A DNA stretch of 64,000 bases from Macrotis lagotis. Taxonomy: Eukaryota; Chordata; Mammalia; Peramelemorphia; Peramelidae. Of this stretch, positions 1-11,074 are shown piece after piece. The DNA lies in NCBI RefSeq assembly GCF_037893015.1, contig NC_133660.1, positions 281,791,067 to 281,855,066 on the forward strand, given 5' to 3'. A model generated the notes under the pieces. That model searched no databases, had not been told where the DNA came from, and saw only the letters and a program-made list of their open reading frames with translations. A program made the position numbers and the translations under genes. How positions within the stretch are numbered: the first letter of the stretch is position 1; each line of letters starts with the position of its first letter.

Positions 1-430
1 AATGTAATGGAATCCCACTGCACCATAAGAAATGGTGAAAATGGGGTGGCTAGGTGGCACAGTGGAGAGAGCACCGGCCCTGGAGTCAGGAGTTCCTGAG
101 TTCGAATCTGGCCTCAGACACTTAATAATGACCTAGCTGTGTGGCCTTGGGCAGGTCACTTAACCCCACTGCCTTGCAAAAAAATCCTAAAAATCAAAAA
201 AAAAAAAAAGAAATGGTGAAAAGAATGGTTCTAGAGAAACTCTTGGATGAACTGATGCAGGACCAGAATGTTATATGTGATAATGAGATAATCGTAAAGA
301 CAAACTCCTCTGAATGGGGGTGGAGACAAGATGGTCACAGGAAGATAGGAAGCACTGGAGATTTTCCCAGAAACAATTTTAAATGAAGTCTCTAAACCGA
401 CTCTAAAAATCAACTACATTGCAAAATTCA
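1..430 (+). mobile_element. LINE 3'-end fragment, split by a SINE
   Basis: The bases at 1-26 and 223-290 read as the marsupial LINE 3'-end text (around 'gaactgatgcag' at 249) that recurs many times in the window. A SINE splits the copy. The following bases to about 430 are less certain but look LINE-derived. No reading frame of note survives. Family assignment (L1/HAL1-like) is by recognition of the repeated text, not by a search. Confidence 0.6.
27..222 (+). mobile_element. tRNA-derived marsupial SINE (type A) with 15-bp target-site duplication
   Basis: The body runs from about 42 to 207. It has the tRNA-like head (box-B-like 'gagttcgaatctggcctc'), the core 'cctagctgtgtggccttggg', and a poly(A)-rich tail. 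The identical 15-mer AAGAAATGGTGAAAA lies at 27-41 and 208-222, so both ends of the insertion are seen. It sits inside a LINE 3' end. A perfect duplication suggests a fairly young insertion. Confidence 0.9.
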
Positions 431-1195
431 TCATATTCTTTCTGGGAAAAGAGAAACTTTCAACAAAACAGAGGACCTTCAAATTTACCATAAAAAGACC
501 AGAACTGAACTGAAAATTGGATCTTCAAGACTCAAGAGATATGTAAAAAGATAAACAGAAAAAATATTAGTCAGTATGACTAAGGAAAAAAATGTTAGTC
601 AATGAACAGCAAGACAGTACCTGTAACTTGAGAATTTTATTTCTCTTAGGAGAGTTGAAAGGAACCAAGGGTGTGGACATTTCTACTGGGACACTGGAAG
701 GAGGGAGGGTACTTGAACAGGGGGTGTGGGTGGATCAAGATGTGATTGTCCTTTAGCTGGCAAGGGCTGCATTTCTTTTGGTACTCAGAGGGTGGAGCTA
801 AATTGATCATGCTGTGATGATGTGTGTCTTTAGAGTTAGACTTCTAACAAGACAGCTGAAGGGAGTATACTTTGACAGGGTGTGGGCACAAGACATATAA
901 AACAATTAAGACATGAAATTAGGATTATACTGGGAGAAGAAGGTGGAGGCATTGAAGAGGCATAAAGGCCAGATTACAGTAGAGAGAGGTAGGGAGAGTG
1001 TAAACACTGAGGGAGGCAATGATATATATTCTCAATTGGATTTAGCCATTTATCCTACCCTACAGGGAAGCAGGAAGGAACAGGGCAAAGGACAGTGTGA
1101 GGCAGGCAGTGGTCAAATGCAAAACATTGATGAGTTAGGGATAAGAGGAAAGGAGAAAGAAAAATATAAATAGGGAGAAGATAGGATGGCAGGAA
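430..1195 (+). mobile_element. LINE-derived fragment, likely from the end of ORF1 and the region after it
   Basis: From 'gaccagaactgaactgaaaa' (about 498) the text resembles the segment after ORF1 of marsupial L1/HAL1 elements. It continues A/G-rich to about 1190. No intact ORF is present, only frames under 90 codons. The assignment is by recognition of wording and is moderately sure. If wrong, this is unassigned intergenic DNA. Confidence 0.45.
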
Positions 1196-1261
1196 AGAAA
1201 AAGGTTTTGCACAAATAAAACCAATGCAACCAAGATTAGAAGGAATGCAGAAAACTGTAAT

Positions 1262-1798
1262 AAATTTTTCTTTTTTTTTAATTGACATTTATTTTTCATG
1301 TTATGGAAGTTTTTCAACATTCATCCACATGCATGGATGCATTTCCTTCCTCTCTCACGTCACCCTCCTCCCCTCAGTGGCGAACTGTTGGTGAATATTG
1401 TACTTTTGTGTTAAACATTTGTGTTTAACATGTTTACAAATTAGTCATTTTCTGTATGAGGAATTAGGATTAAGGAAAGAGTAAGAAAACCATGAGAAAA
1501 ATATAAGAGAAATTTTTAAAAAGTGAATGTAGTGTTCATTCAGATTCTGAAGGATTTTTTGTTTTGTTTTTCTTCCTCTGGATGGAGTTGGCATTGTCCA
1601 TATGAAGGTCTAATAGGTTTGGCCTAGCTCTCTGCACTGCCGAGAGCAGCTGCTGCCATCAGGGTCGTTCATCTCACAATGCTGTTGCTCATGTGGACAT
1701 GGTTCTCGTGGTTCTGCTCTCTTGGCTCAGCATCAGATCCCATAGTTCTTTCCATGCTTCTCTAGAGTCAACTCTTCATGGTTCCTTCTAGAACTGTA
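1262..1798 (-). mobile_element. LINE 3' end, antisense
   Basis: Antisense copy of the LINE 3' UTR: a T-rich tail end at 1262-1290, then 'ggaagtttttcaacattcatcc' wording, and the conserved 'ggttctgctctcttggctcagcatcag' block near 1711. It meets a plus-strand copy of the same family at about 1799, so the two form an inverted pair. Confidence 0.8.
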
Positions 1799-2320
1799 TA
1801 CTGGGAAACCATTTTCACAGCTGGTGTTTCTGGAGGAAATAGTACGTAGATGAACTTTGGGAAAGCCTGGGAAGACTTGCCGGAACTGGCAGTGAGAGAA
1901 GTGACTGTACGCATGAACAACGACACTGTAAGATGATCAACTAGGTAGGACGAAGTTCGTCTCAGCAGTTCAGTGATCAGGGACGGGGCTGAGAGACCCC
2001 GTGTGGACCATGCCATCCACCTCCAGAGGAAAAGCCAGAGTCTGAATGCAGAGCCAGGAAGACTCTATTCACCCTTAAAACTTTTTAAGTTGTTTCTTCC
2101 TCTCTCATGATCTCCCCCCCCCCCCCCAGAGTTCTAATTCGTTTTTCACAACATAGCTAATGTGAAAATAGGTTAAACGTTATGATACATGTATCACCTA
2201 GATTGGATAGTTCTCTGCCATGAGGGACGGGATGGAAACCTGTGGAACTCAAAAGCTTGTGAAAGGATAAATATTGAAAACTATCTTTGCATGTAATTAG
2301 GAAAATAAATAAAGGGAAAA
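1799..2320 (+). mobile_element. LINE 3' end, sense
   Basis: Plus-strand copy of the same 3' UTR: 'gcctgggaagacttg' near 1865, 'gatgatcaact' near 1931, 'catccacctccagagg' near 2013, and an A-rich tail near 2300-2330. A C15-like homopolymer run lies at about 2113-2127. Confidence 0.8.
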
Positions 2321-2329
2321 AAAGGAAAA

Positions 2330-3519
2330 AAATAAACCTCTGATCGATGCTATGACTAATCACAAGCTAGGGAACCTAGAATGATGATTATTGTCCTCCC
2401 TTGAAATGGATATGGGCAATTGGTTTTTGCTTGACTGTGCCTATTTTTTCTAAGAGTTTTATTTTAACTTTTTTTTTTTTTGGATGGAGGGAGGAAAGAA
2501 GGCAGGTGGAAGAGAGAAAATTAATGCAAATTGAAAAAGATAATTTAAGTTAAATAAGCCCAATACAAAAAGGGACCCAGAAGACTGGAAAACACTTGGC
2601 CAATCAAGGCTTGATCTCCTCACTTAAACAGAGACCATGAAAACCATCAGCTCAGAATGTAAACTCATTTATAAACTCTTAGCGAGGAAGATAGTGGAAA
2701 GTCAAGTTAACCCACGGTTAACTGTCAGGACATAAGATGAGTAAGATAGACAATCATCATAGGATCATTGGAGTTAGCTCAGCTAGAAGATTCTTTGGAG
2801 TTCATGGACTCCAGTCCTTTCTTTTACAGATGGAGAAACTGAGATCCAGAGAGAGGAGGTGATTTCCCCAAAGCTACCAACTGAGGCTAAATTCAGGACT
2901 GAATCCTTGGGGGAGCATGAACTGGAGCATCACTCTCTCTCCATGGAGCATCCCAGGGGACCCTGGGTCAGAAGCCCATATGGGAGCAGATCTCAGACAT
3001 TGAATTAGAAAAATAATTAATTATATTCCGCTTCTGTTTACTCATCCAGTCAACAGATAGCATGGTGCCTTGGGCTGTCAATGAGGCACTGGAAATGGAC
3101 AGTTGAGTTTTCCTAGGCCAAGGGGTGATGTACTCTGACTAAATGGATAAAGGAGGGATATTTTTTCAGGTCCATGGGTCAGTTGTTGGATAAAGATGGG
3201 GACTGGACCTGTGATTTCCTTGGTATGGGGATCTTCCCTGGGGAGGAAACTCTTTCTACTGATGCAGGTCTGAAACATGTCTGTGTCTGATAAGAGAGTT
3301 AAGGGATTTGTCCAGATCACACAGTAATGTATGCGTATGTGTGTCTGTGCATGTGCATGCGTGTCCATAGGAAGTCTAACTCTGCACGTAGCTCACACGT
3401 ACATCGTTAATTACATGTTGTCTCCCATTGGAATGGAAACTTCTAGAGGGCAGGAATGATTTTGCCTTTCTTTGTATTCCCAGTCTTTAACACAGTTCAA
3501 TCCAATCAATCCAGTATAT
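2330..3519. other. Intergenic stretch, mostly unassigned, with one MIR-like piece
   Basis: No exon or promoter seen. About 2800-2900 reads as a degraded MIR ('acagatggagaaactgag', 'ccagagagagg'). The rest gives only short open frames and no recognised repeat. Confidence 0.4.
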
Positions 3520-4712
3520 ATGCATTTTTTTCTTTATCACTTATTTTTAACATTCTTTCTAAATTTTGATTTCCACATTCTCTCCCTCCCTCTCACTGCT
3601 CCCTGACCCACTGAGAAAGCAAGCAAGATTTCCATTATATATGTGAAATCATGCAAAACATATTTCCATATTAGCCATATTGCAAAATAAGGTAAAAAAT
3701 AACAAAAAAAGTGAGAAAATTAGACCTCAATTTGGACTCAGGGTTCATCAGTTCGGTTTTTACTTTGGAACATTTTTTCAACATGAGTCCTTTGGAATTC
3801 TCTTGGATCTCAGCATTGCTGAGAGTGGCTCAGTCTTTCACAGTTGATCATCATTATGACATTGCTATTACTGCGCACAGGGATCATCTTTGCATCAGTT
3901 CATATGGTCCTTGCCATTTTTTTCTGAAACCATCCCCCTTGTCATTTCTTATAGTGCAACGGTATTCCATCACAATCATAAGCACAACTTGATCAGCCAG
4001 TATCCAACTGATGGAGATCCCCTTATTTCCAATTCTTTGCCACCACAAAAAGAGCTCTACAAATATTTTTGCACCTATAGATCCTCTTCCTTTTCCTTTG
4101 CCCTCTTTGGGTACAGACCTAGATCAAAGGATAGCACAGTTTTTTAGTTTTTTTGACATAGTTCCAAATTGCTCTCCAGCATGTTTAGATCAGTTCATTA
4201 AACTCCAGTAACAGTGCATTAGCGTGCTGGTTTTCCCTTAACCTTTCCAGCATTTGTCATTTCTAGGTGGTACCTCAAAGTTGTTTTAATTTTTCCTTCT
4301 ATAATCAATGGAACAGATAGTTGGCACAGTGGATAAAGATTCATCTTCATGAGTTCAGATCCAACCTTAGATACTTCCTAGCTGTGTGGCTTTGGGCAAG
4401 TCCCCCTACTCTATTGGCCTCAGTTTCCTCATCTATCAATCAAATGAGCCGGAGAAGGAAATGGCAAACGCCTCCAGTATCTCTGCCAAGAAAACCTCAG
4501 TGAGGTCATGAAGACTCAGACAAGACTGAAATGACTAAACAACAACAAAAATCAATAGTGATTTAGATCATGTGTTCAACTGATTATAATTTGGATCACT
4601 TCCTCAGAAAACTGCCTGTTCATATCCTTTGACCGTTCATCAATTGGGGAAAGGCTCATATTTTTATAAATTTGACTACAGACTTTTATCAGAGAATCTA
4701 GCAGTAAAATAT
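3520..4712 (-). mobile_element. Antisense LINE (ORF2 end plus 3' UTR), split by a SINE
   Basis: Antisense text runs from the 3' UTR tail near 3522, through 'ccaattctttgccaccaca' (about 4029) and 'gggtacagacctag' (about 4108), to 'gaaaactgcctgttcatatcctttgacc' near 4607. This is the marsupial counterpart of the L1 ORF2-3' UTR junction. A different SINE interrupts it at 4311-4549. The copy has no long frame. Confidence 0.8.
4311..4549 (+). mobile_element. SINE with a long 3' half (type B)
   Basis: The tRNA-like head is worn. The 3' half reads 'ctcagtttcctcatctat', 'gagaaggaaatggcaaac', 'gccaagaaaacc' and ends 'aacaacaacaaaa'. A short repeat AATCAAT flanks it (4304-4309 region and 4550-4556), so it inserted into the antisense LINE. 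It is older than the type A SINEs, judging from divergence. Confidence 0.75.
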
Positions 4713-5165
4713 TTTTAAATTTAATTTTATTTTTCTAATTACATGCAAAGATGCTCTTCATAGTTTGTCCATTTGCAGGTTTATTAGTTCCACATTTTTC
4801 TACCACCCTCCTTTCCCTCCCTCCTCCCCAAGGCAGCAAACAATCAGGTAAAAATTCGGCATGTGCATGTATAATTATTCCTGTTGTGAAAGAGGAATTA
4901 GAACCAAGGTAGGAAGAAAACCATGAGTAAGAAGAAAAAAAACCATAAAAGAAGTTTTACAAAGTGAACATAAATGCTTTGCTCTGCATTCAGATTCCAT
5001 AGTTTTTTCCTCTGGATGTGGATGGCATTGCTCATACCAGGCATCTCAGGATTGTCCTTGTCCATCATCATTGTGTCCATTATAGTTGGCCATCTCATGA
5101 TGTTGATGTCAAAAGGAACATTGTTCTTTTGGTTCTAGCAGTAAAATTTAAAAATGGTGACTTCA
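4713..5165 (-). mobile_element. LINE 3' end, antisense
   Basis: Begins with 'ctaattacatgcaaagatgctcttcat' near 4734. It continues through the 'ttctaccaccctcc' block, the 'gtattcttcctctggatgtggatgg'-like block near 5010 and 'tggttctagcag' near 5130. It is a separate copy directly after the previous LINE. Confidence 0.75.
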
Positions 5166-5215
5166 TTGTCTATGATACCTTTTTATTAAAATATAGTTTC
5201 TCTGTATGCTTATCT

Positions 5216-5722
5216 TGTTCTTTTTTCTTTTTTTCCAATTACATATAGAGTTTTTTGTTTTTGTTTTGGTTTTTTTCAAGGCAATGAGATTAAATGACTC
5301 ATCTAAGGTCACACAGGTCCTCCTGACTCCAGGGCTGGTGCTCTATTCACTGCACCACCTAGCTGCCCCTAAAGATAGTTTTCAACATTCATTTTATGTA
5401 AAATTTTGAGCTCCATATTTTTCTACCACTCTCCCTTGCCCCACCCCCGCTTTGACAGCAAGTGATCTGATAGAGGTCATACATGTTCAATCATGTTGGA
5501 CATAGTTTTATATTAGTCGTATTGTGAAAGAAGAATCCCAGCAAAAGGGGAAAAACATGAGAAAAAATGAAACCAATTTTTAAAAAGTGAAAATAGTATG
5601 TTTCGGTCAGACTCCATGGACCTTTTCCATCACAATAACTACATAGTTATTTTCCATCACAAGTCTTTTAGAAATGTGTTTTATCATTGTACTTCTGGGA
5701 AGACTTTGCTTTCTTGTTTCCT
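5216..5722 (-). mobile_element. LINE 3' end, antisense, split by a SINE
   Basis: The 3' UTR text starts at 'tttttccaattacatata' (about 5228), is cut by a SINE, and resumes at 'aaagatagttttcaacattc' (5371). It runs on to about 5720. Confidence 0.75.
5236..5370 (-). mobile_element. Type A SINE, antisense
   Basis: T-rich tail at 5250-5277, then 'caaggcaatgagattaaatgac', 'cctgactccagggctggtgct' and 'ccacctagctgcccct' ending at 5370. The body has a small internal loss compared with other copies. It lies inside a LINE 3' end. Confidence 0.8.
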
Positions 5723-5875
5723 GGTTTTTTTTTGTTTTTTTTTTTTAGTTTTTTGCAAGGCATTGGGTGAAGTGACTTGCCCAAGGCCACACAGCTAGAT
5801 AATTATTAAGGGTCTGAGGTCTGATTTGAACTCAGGAACTCTAGGGCTGGGGCTGTATCCATTGTACCACTTGTT
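5723..5875 (-). mobile_element. Type A SINE, antisense, worn head
   Basis: T-rich tail at 5727-5750, then 'gcaaggcattgggtgaagtgacttgcccaaggccacacagc' wording, and a worn head ending near 5872. Confidence 0.75.
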
Positions 5876-5929
5876 TCTTGAAGTCTCTTGAAGTCATTAG
5901 CTTTTGCTTGCCCAATTCTAGTTCTTGAG

Positions 5930-7490
5930 GATTTTTTTTTAATATAAACATTTTTTTTCCAATTATATACAATAGTAGTTTCTACCTATCCTTTTTGTGA
6001 TGTTTTGAATTTTACAATTTTTCCCCAACTTCTCTTCCCTCCCCCAGCCCCCACAGCAGGCAGTCTGGTAATCTTTACAGTGTTTCCATGGAATACATTG
6101 ATCAAAATTGAATGTGTTGGGAGAGAAATCATATTCTTGAGGAAAAATAAAATATAAAAGATAGCAAAATTATGTAGTACATAAGACGACTTTTTTTTTT
6201 AAATTGAAGTAATAAGCTTTGGTCTTTGTTCAAACTCCCCAGTTCTTTCTCTGGATACAGATGGTATTCTCCATTGCAGACAGCCCCAAATTGTCCCTGG
6301 TCATTGCACTGATGGAATGAGCAAGTCCATCAAGCTTGATCATCACCCCCATCTTGCTGTTGGGGTGTAAAATGTTTTTCTGGTTCTGCTCATCTTGCTC
6401 AGAATCAGTTCATGCAAATCCCTCCAGGCTTCCCTGAATTCCCATCCTTCCTGGTTTCTAATAGAACAATAGTGTTCCATGACATACATACATATACCAC
6501 GGTTTGTTAAGCCATTCCCCAATTGAAGGACATTTACTCAATTTCCAGTTCTTTGCCACCACAAACAGGGCTGCTAATGAATATTTTTGTACAAGTGATG
6601 TTTTTACCCTTTTTCATCATCTCTTCAGGGTATAGACCTAGTAGTGGTATTGCTGGATCAAAGGGGATGCACATTTTTATTGCCTTTTGGGCACAACAGA
6701 ATTATTTTCTTTAGTGAGCTTTTGTACCTCTCTTCCATTTGACCAACTCTTTTTATTTAGTATTTTCCCCCAGTGAATTTTTGTACTTCCTTTTTCATTT
6801 GACTTTTTTTGTTTTTAAAAGTGTTCTTTTCTTAAGTAAATTTTTATGACTCTTTACCATTAGACAAATTCTGTTTTTAATGTAATATTTTCTTTGATAT
6901 TTTTGTGCCTCTTTTACCAAAGCTGTTAATTCTATTTTCATAATTTTCTCACATCACTCTAATCCCCCCCCTTTCTCCAGTCAATTTTTCCTCTACTATT
7001 TTTTTCTTTCTTTAACAATTTTGGGAATTCTTGCTAAATCTTCAGTCCAAATAGCAGTTTTCTTTGAACTTTACTTGTAGTTATGTTCACCCTGTTGCCT
7101 TCTAAGATAATGTCTTGGTCCTCCCTGCCACTGTAGTAGCTTTTATGATCACCTTCTTTTTGTTGTTATTTGTTTATTTTCCTAGCCTATTTCTTTACTT
7201 TGAACTCTATGTTAAAGTTGGGCTCTGTTTACATGGGGTGGGGAGGCATTGTGCCAAACTTCAAGTTTTTTTCATATTGCTACTTTCAGAGCTAGTTATG
7301 GGGGGTCTGCAAGTTTTTGGTGCTTCCAAAGTAGTATTGTCCTGGCAGAGATGTGGTCACTGCTTTCCTCGTTTTCACTCTGGTCTTTACCCAGGAAGGA
7401 CCCCTCTGTTTCCTGCTGCCACAAGTACCAGTGTTTCTCTTAACCCTAGAAATTCCTGAAGGAATTTGAGAAATGATTCATTTTGGATCC
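5930..7490 (-). mobile_element. Antisense HAL1-like LINE: 3' UTR joined to ORF1/5' UTR-like text
   Basis: Read on the minus strand, 7490 to about 6720 looks like the 5' UTR and ORF1 coiled-coil part of a marsupial L1/HAL1 (A/G-rich, many Lys/Glu-type codons). From 6720 to 5930 comes a 3' UTR with the 'ctttgccaccacaaacaggg' block (about 6551) and 'gggtatagacctagtagtgg' (about 6629). I see no reverse-transcriptase region between them. That pattern is the defining one of HAL1 half-LINEs. Frames are broken throughout. Confidence 0.55.
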
Positions 7491-7494
7491 TTAC

Positions 7495-9177
7495 TCAAAT
7501 CCTTTTTATTGATATTTTATTTTATTTTTCCAATTACATGTTATGAAAGTTTTTCAACATTCATCCACTTGCACATTTAGAAATTACACATTTTTCTACC
7601 ACTTTCCCTTCCCGTCCCCCTCCCCTCAGTGGAGAACAGTCTAGTAAAAAATTTAACATGCTTGCATATTAGTCATTTTGTGAATGAGAAATTAGGGCTA
7701 CAATAAAGAAAAAATCATGGAATAGGAAGAAAAAAGTATAAGAGAAACTTTTAAAAAGTGAATGTGGTATCCATTTGGATTCTGTGGGTTGTTTTTTTGA
7801 GGTTTTGTTATGTTTTCCTCTGGATGTGGATGGTGTTGTCCATAACAGGTCTTCTAGATCTCTGAATTACTGTGAAGAGCTGCATCCATCATAGATGGTC
7901 AACTAACTGTTGTTGTTAATGTGTAGAATGTTCTCTTGGTTCTGCTCCCTTCCCTCAGCATCAGTTCATGCAATTCTTTCCATGCTTCTCTAAATTCTGA
8001 CCATTCATGATTTCTTATGGAACAATAGTACTCCATAACATTCAATATACCATAATTTGTTCAACCATTCCCCAATTAATGAGCATCCCCTCAATTTCCA
8101 ATTCTTTGCTACTACCTGTGGGACTTTTCTCATTTTTTTTATGATTTCTTTTGGATATAGACCTAGTGTTGGTTTTGCTGGGTCAGAGTATGTTTTATTG
8201 CTCTTTGGGCATAGTTTCATATTGCTCTCCAGAATGGTTGAATTAATTTACAATTGCACCAACAGTGCATCAATGTCCCAATCTATCCATAATCTCTCCA
8301 TCATTAATTGTTTCCCTTTTTTGTCATCTTAGCCAATCTGATAGATGAGAAGTGGTACTTCATAGTTGTTTTAATTTACATTTTTCCAATCACTAATTAT
8401 TTGGAGTATTTTTTCATATGATTATAAACAGCTTTAATTTCTTCATTTGAAAACTGCCTGTTTATGTCCTTCAACCATTTTTCAATTGAGGAATACTTGT
8501 AACCTTATAAATTTTATTCAATTCTCCCTATATTTTAGAAATGAGATCTTTATCAGAACCCCTAGCTGTGAAAATTGTTTCCCAGCTTTTTGTTTTCCTT
8601 CTAATCTTGGTAGCATTAGTTTTACTAGTGAAGAAACTTTTTAATTCAATATAGTCAAAGATCATCCATTTTGGAGAATACCATCTGTATCCAGATAAAG
8701 AACCATGGAGATGGAACAAAGTCCAAGGACTATTTCCTTTAATTTAGGAAAAAACCTGATATCTTATTGTCTGATCTTGCTCTCTCTTATACTTTATGTT
8801 TCTTCCTTAAGGATCTGACTTCTCTCTCATCACACTCAATTTGGATCAGTGTATCCCATGGAAACAATGTAAAGACTGACAAATTGCTTTCTGTGGGGGG
8901 TGGGGGGAAGGAAGTAAGATTAGGGGAAAAATTGTAAAACTCAAAATAAATAAAATCTTTAATGGAAAAAAAGATCATCCATTTTGCGATTTATATCGTA
9001 TTCCATTTCTTGTTTAGTCATGAGTTTCTTCCCTTTCCATAGATCCAACAGATAGAATATTTCTTGAACTGTTAATTGGCTTATAGTATTGCCCTTTATG
9101 TTTAAATTCTGTACCCAAATTGACCTTATTTTGGTATAGGGTGTGAGATGTGGGTACCCCTACTCTATTCCAATCAG
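7495..9177 (-). mobile_element. Antisense L1-like LINE (end of ORF2 plus 3' UTR), split by a younger LINE insert
   Basis: The tail is near 7500. The 3' UTR blocks include 'gaagagctgcatccatcatag' at 7874. The ORF2-end text around 8090-8640 contains 'tctccagaatggttgaatt' (about 8227) and 'gaaaactgcctgtttatgtcc' (about 8449). Text resumes at 8970 after an insert and fades out near 9177. No long frame remains. Confidence 0.8.
8657..8986 (+). mobile_element. 5'-truncated LINE insertion with 17-bp target-site duplication
   Basis: The 17-mer AAAGATCATCCATTTTG occurs at 8657-8673 and again at 8970-8986. Between them (8674-8969) lies a plus-strand LINE 3' end of a different subfamily, ending 'attgtaaaactcaaaataaataaaatc' plus an A-rich tail. 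It was inserted into the antisense L1-like copy, so it is younger than its host. Confidence 0.92.
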
Positions 9178-9722
9178 TGTTAAATGGTTTGATATTTTAT
9201 ATAAATTATATAAGGACAATGAAATAAGACAGGTTCTTAGTGTGGGCCTTTATAGAAGCTCACTTGTGCAACCACAAAAATGCTGACAGTATATCTCCAT
9301 TACAGTTCATTCAAATTCCACATCCAAATTCAACATGGTGGGATGGCTTGATGCTTTGGAAAGTCCCCCAACTTCTGTTTGTACCCCTGGACCATTCTAT
9401 CTTGTCCAGAACATGTGCAAATGATTATCTTATGACCATTCAGTGAGATGCCTCATGCTTCACCCAACCTGCGACTCCCTGCTGGTGGGTCATTTTTGAC
9501 CCTCAATAGCAAGGTCTATCAATCAGTGAGATTCTGTATTACACACCATACCTCTTTTGCATATTTGGGTGTCAAAGCCTATAAAAACAAGGTCCTGAGG
9601 AAGAAAGAGTGTTAGGAGGGTCTGGGGTCCACTTCATTAAAAGGGGACCATGAACCCTTTAATAAAGTGCTATTGTAGATTGGGCAATTTTAATCTCTAG
9701 AGGAACATAATATTTAATACAT
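9178..9722 (+). mobile_element. Probable solo LTR of an old endogenous retrovirus-like element
   Basis: The stretch has an LTR layout on the plus strand: a TATA-like 'tataaaaac' near 9580, a poly(A) signal 'aataaa' near 9660, and a short U5-like end near 9700-9722. It starts with TG (9178 or 9240) and ends with CA. No internal retroviral region is seen beside it, so it would be a solo LTR. The borders are uncertain and I could not find a clean target-site duplication. The family is unknown and it looks old and decayed. Confidence 0.4.
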
Positions 9723-11060
9723 TCTTGTTGATTGATCCCTTCCAAACCCCACCCCCTCAATAACAAATAAACAAACAACTAATGGCCTAAGGAAGGGCAC
9801 AGAGGTGTGGAAACGGGAGCCTTATGTGGGTGCAAATATCAGTCTGGTTTGATTGGAGTGCAGTCAAGGGTCTAATATGAGATAAGACTGGAGAGGGGGA
9901 GGGGCCAGGGGCAGATTCTGAAAGGCCTTGAATGTCAGGGGAAGCAGGTTAAGGTGCTGGGGAGATAGAGGAGAGCTACCAGACATTGGTGATGATAAAG
10001 GAAAAGAAATAAGCATGTATTAAACATTTTAATACTGTGGCCAGGCGCTACGCTGCCACAGCAAACCTGAGAGGCGAGCGACATTATTATCCTCCCTTTA
10101 TAGTTGATGTCCCATCATTTCAGTCTTCCCTGACTCTCCATGATCCTTTTTGGGTTTTCTGGACAGAGATCCCCATTGGTCAGGGTTTTCTCTGACTCTG
10201 AAATCACTTTGCCTGAACCCTGTCTCTATAGTCTATATCTACCTGCATGTGTGTAAGTTTTGTTTTCCTCACTGGCACCTGGCCACTGAATTGGACCTGC
10301 CCTTTAGAGGCAGGTGTGACTCCTTTCTGGGTTTGTACTACCCCCTGGTGGTACCCGGAGAGGAGGGGCAAGCAACCAACAAGAGCTGGAGGCTGTGGAA
10401 ATAGTGGGTGTTTCCTTTAGGCATGGGAGACCTCCCTACCTCGGAGGTGTGGAGGAAGACATAAGCCTTAATGGAAGTGAAGACACAAGTCTAGTTGGCT
10501 TTGAGAAAGTTCCTTCCTCAATCTGAGTCTATAAAGAAAGATAAACTCCATGATTTGGGGGAGGAGCCATAGTGTAGAGACAGAAGAAGGATCAGCATAG
10601 AAAGGAGCCATGTCTCAGAGCAGCCATCTGGACTCGTCCTCTTAGTTGAACTGTGAGTCGTGTGGACTGTGGAGGTTCTGAGCAAAGCTGTGGTCAGCAG
10701 GAGAGAGGGTTTCTGTATTTCTTAGCAATTTCACGCCTCTCACCTGGAGGCTGGTATTAAAAATCTGGAAGACAGCCCAGCCCAGCCCAAGCTTTCTGTA
10801 AAGCCCTTGGCTATCAAGAGACCAACTTGGAGGGTTTCTGGGCAGGATCAGAGTGCTACTCTCTGCCTGCATTTCCTGATGCCTTTGGGGGGAATCCACA
10901 AAGGAGTAACCCCTTATTTTGGCTCCAAGAGGGAGCCTCCAGGCAGAGCCCAGGACCAGAGCAACTTAGAAACACTTAAAGGAGGAACATGGTCTGGACC
11001 ACCATCCTCTGGACCATTCAGTTGCAGACTTGGACTCCACAGAGGGGTGCGGTGGGGGGG
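9723..11060. other. Intergenic stretch with worn L2/MIR-like and type B SINE scraps
   Basis: Around 10005-10180 the text 'aaataagcatgtattaaacat' and 'gactctccatgatcc' matches the worn antisense repeat that recurs at 11078-11180. The remainder (10180-11060) gives frames of 85-91 codons without recognisable content. I see no gene. Confidence 0.4.
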
Positions 11061-11074
11061 GAGGTGGGAGGAAA

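Noticed and set aside
42-115. tRNA-like head with box A/B-like text
   Set aside because: It is the head of a SINE; no cloverleaf with acceptor stem is kept, so it is not a tRNA gene. The same holds for the other type A copies.
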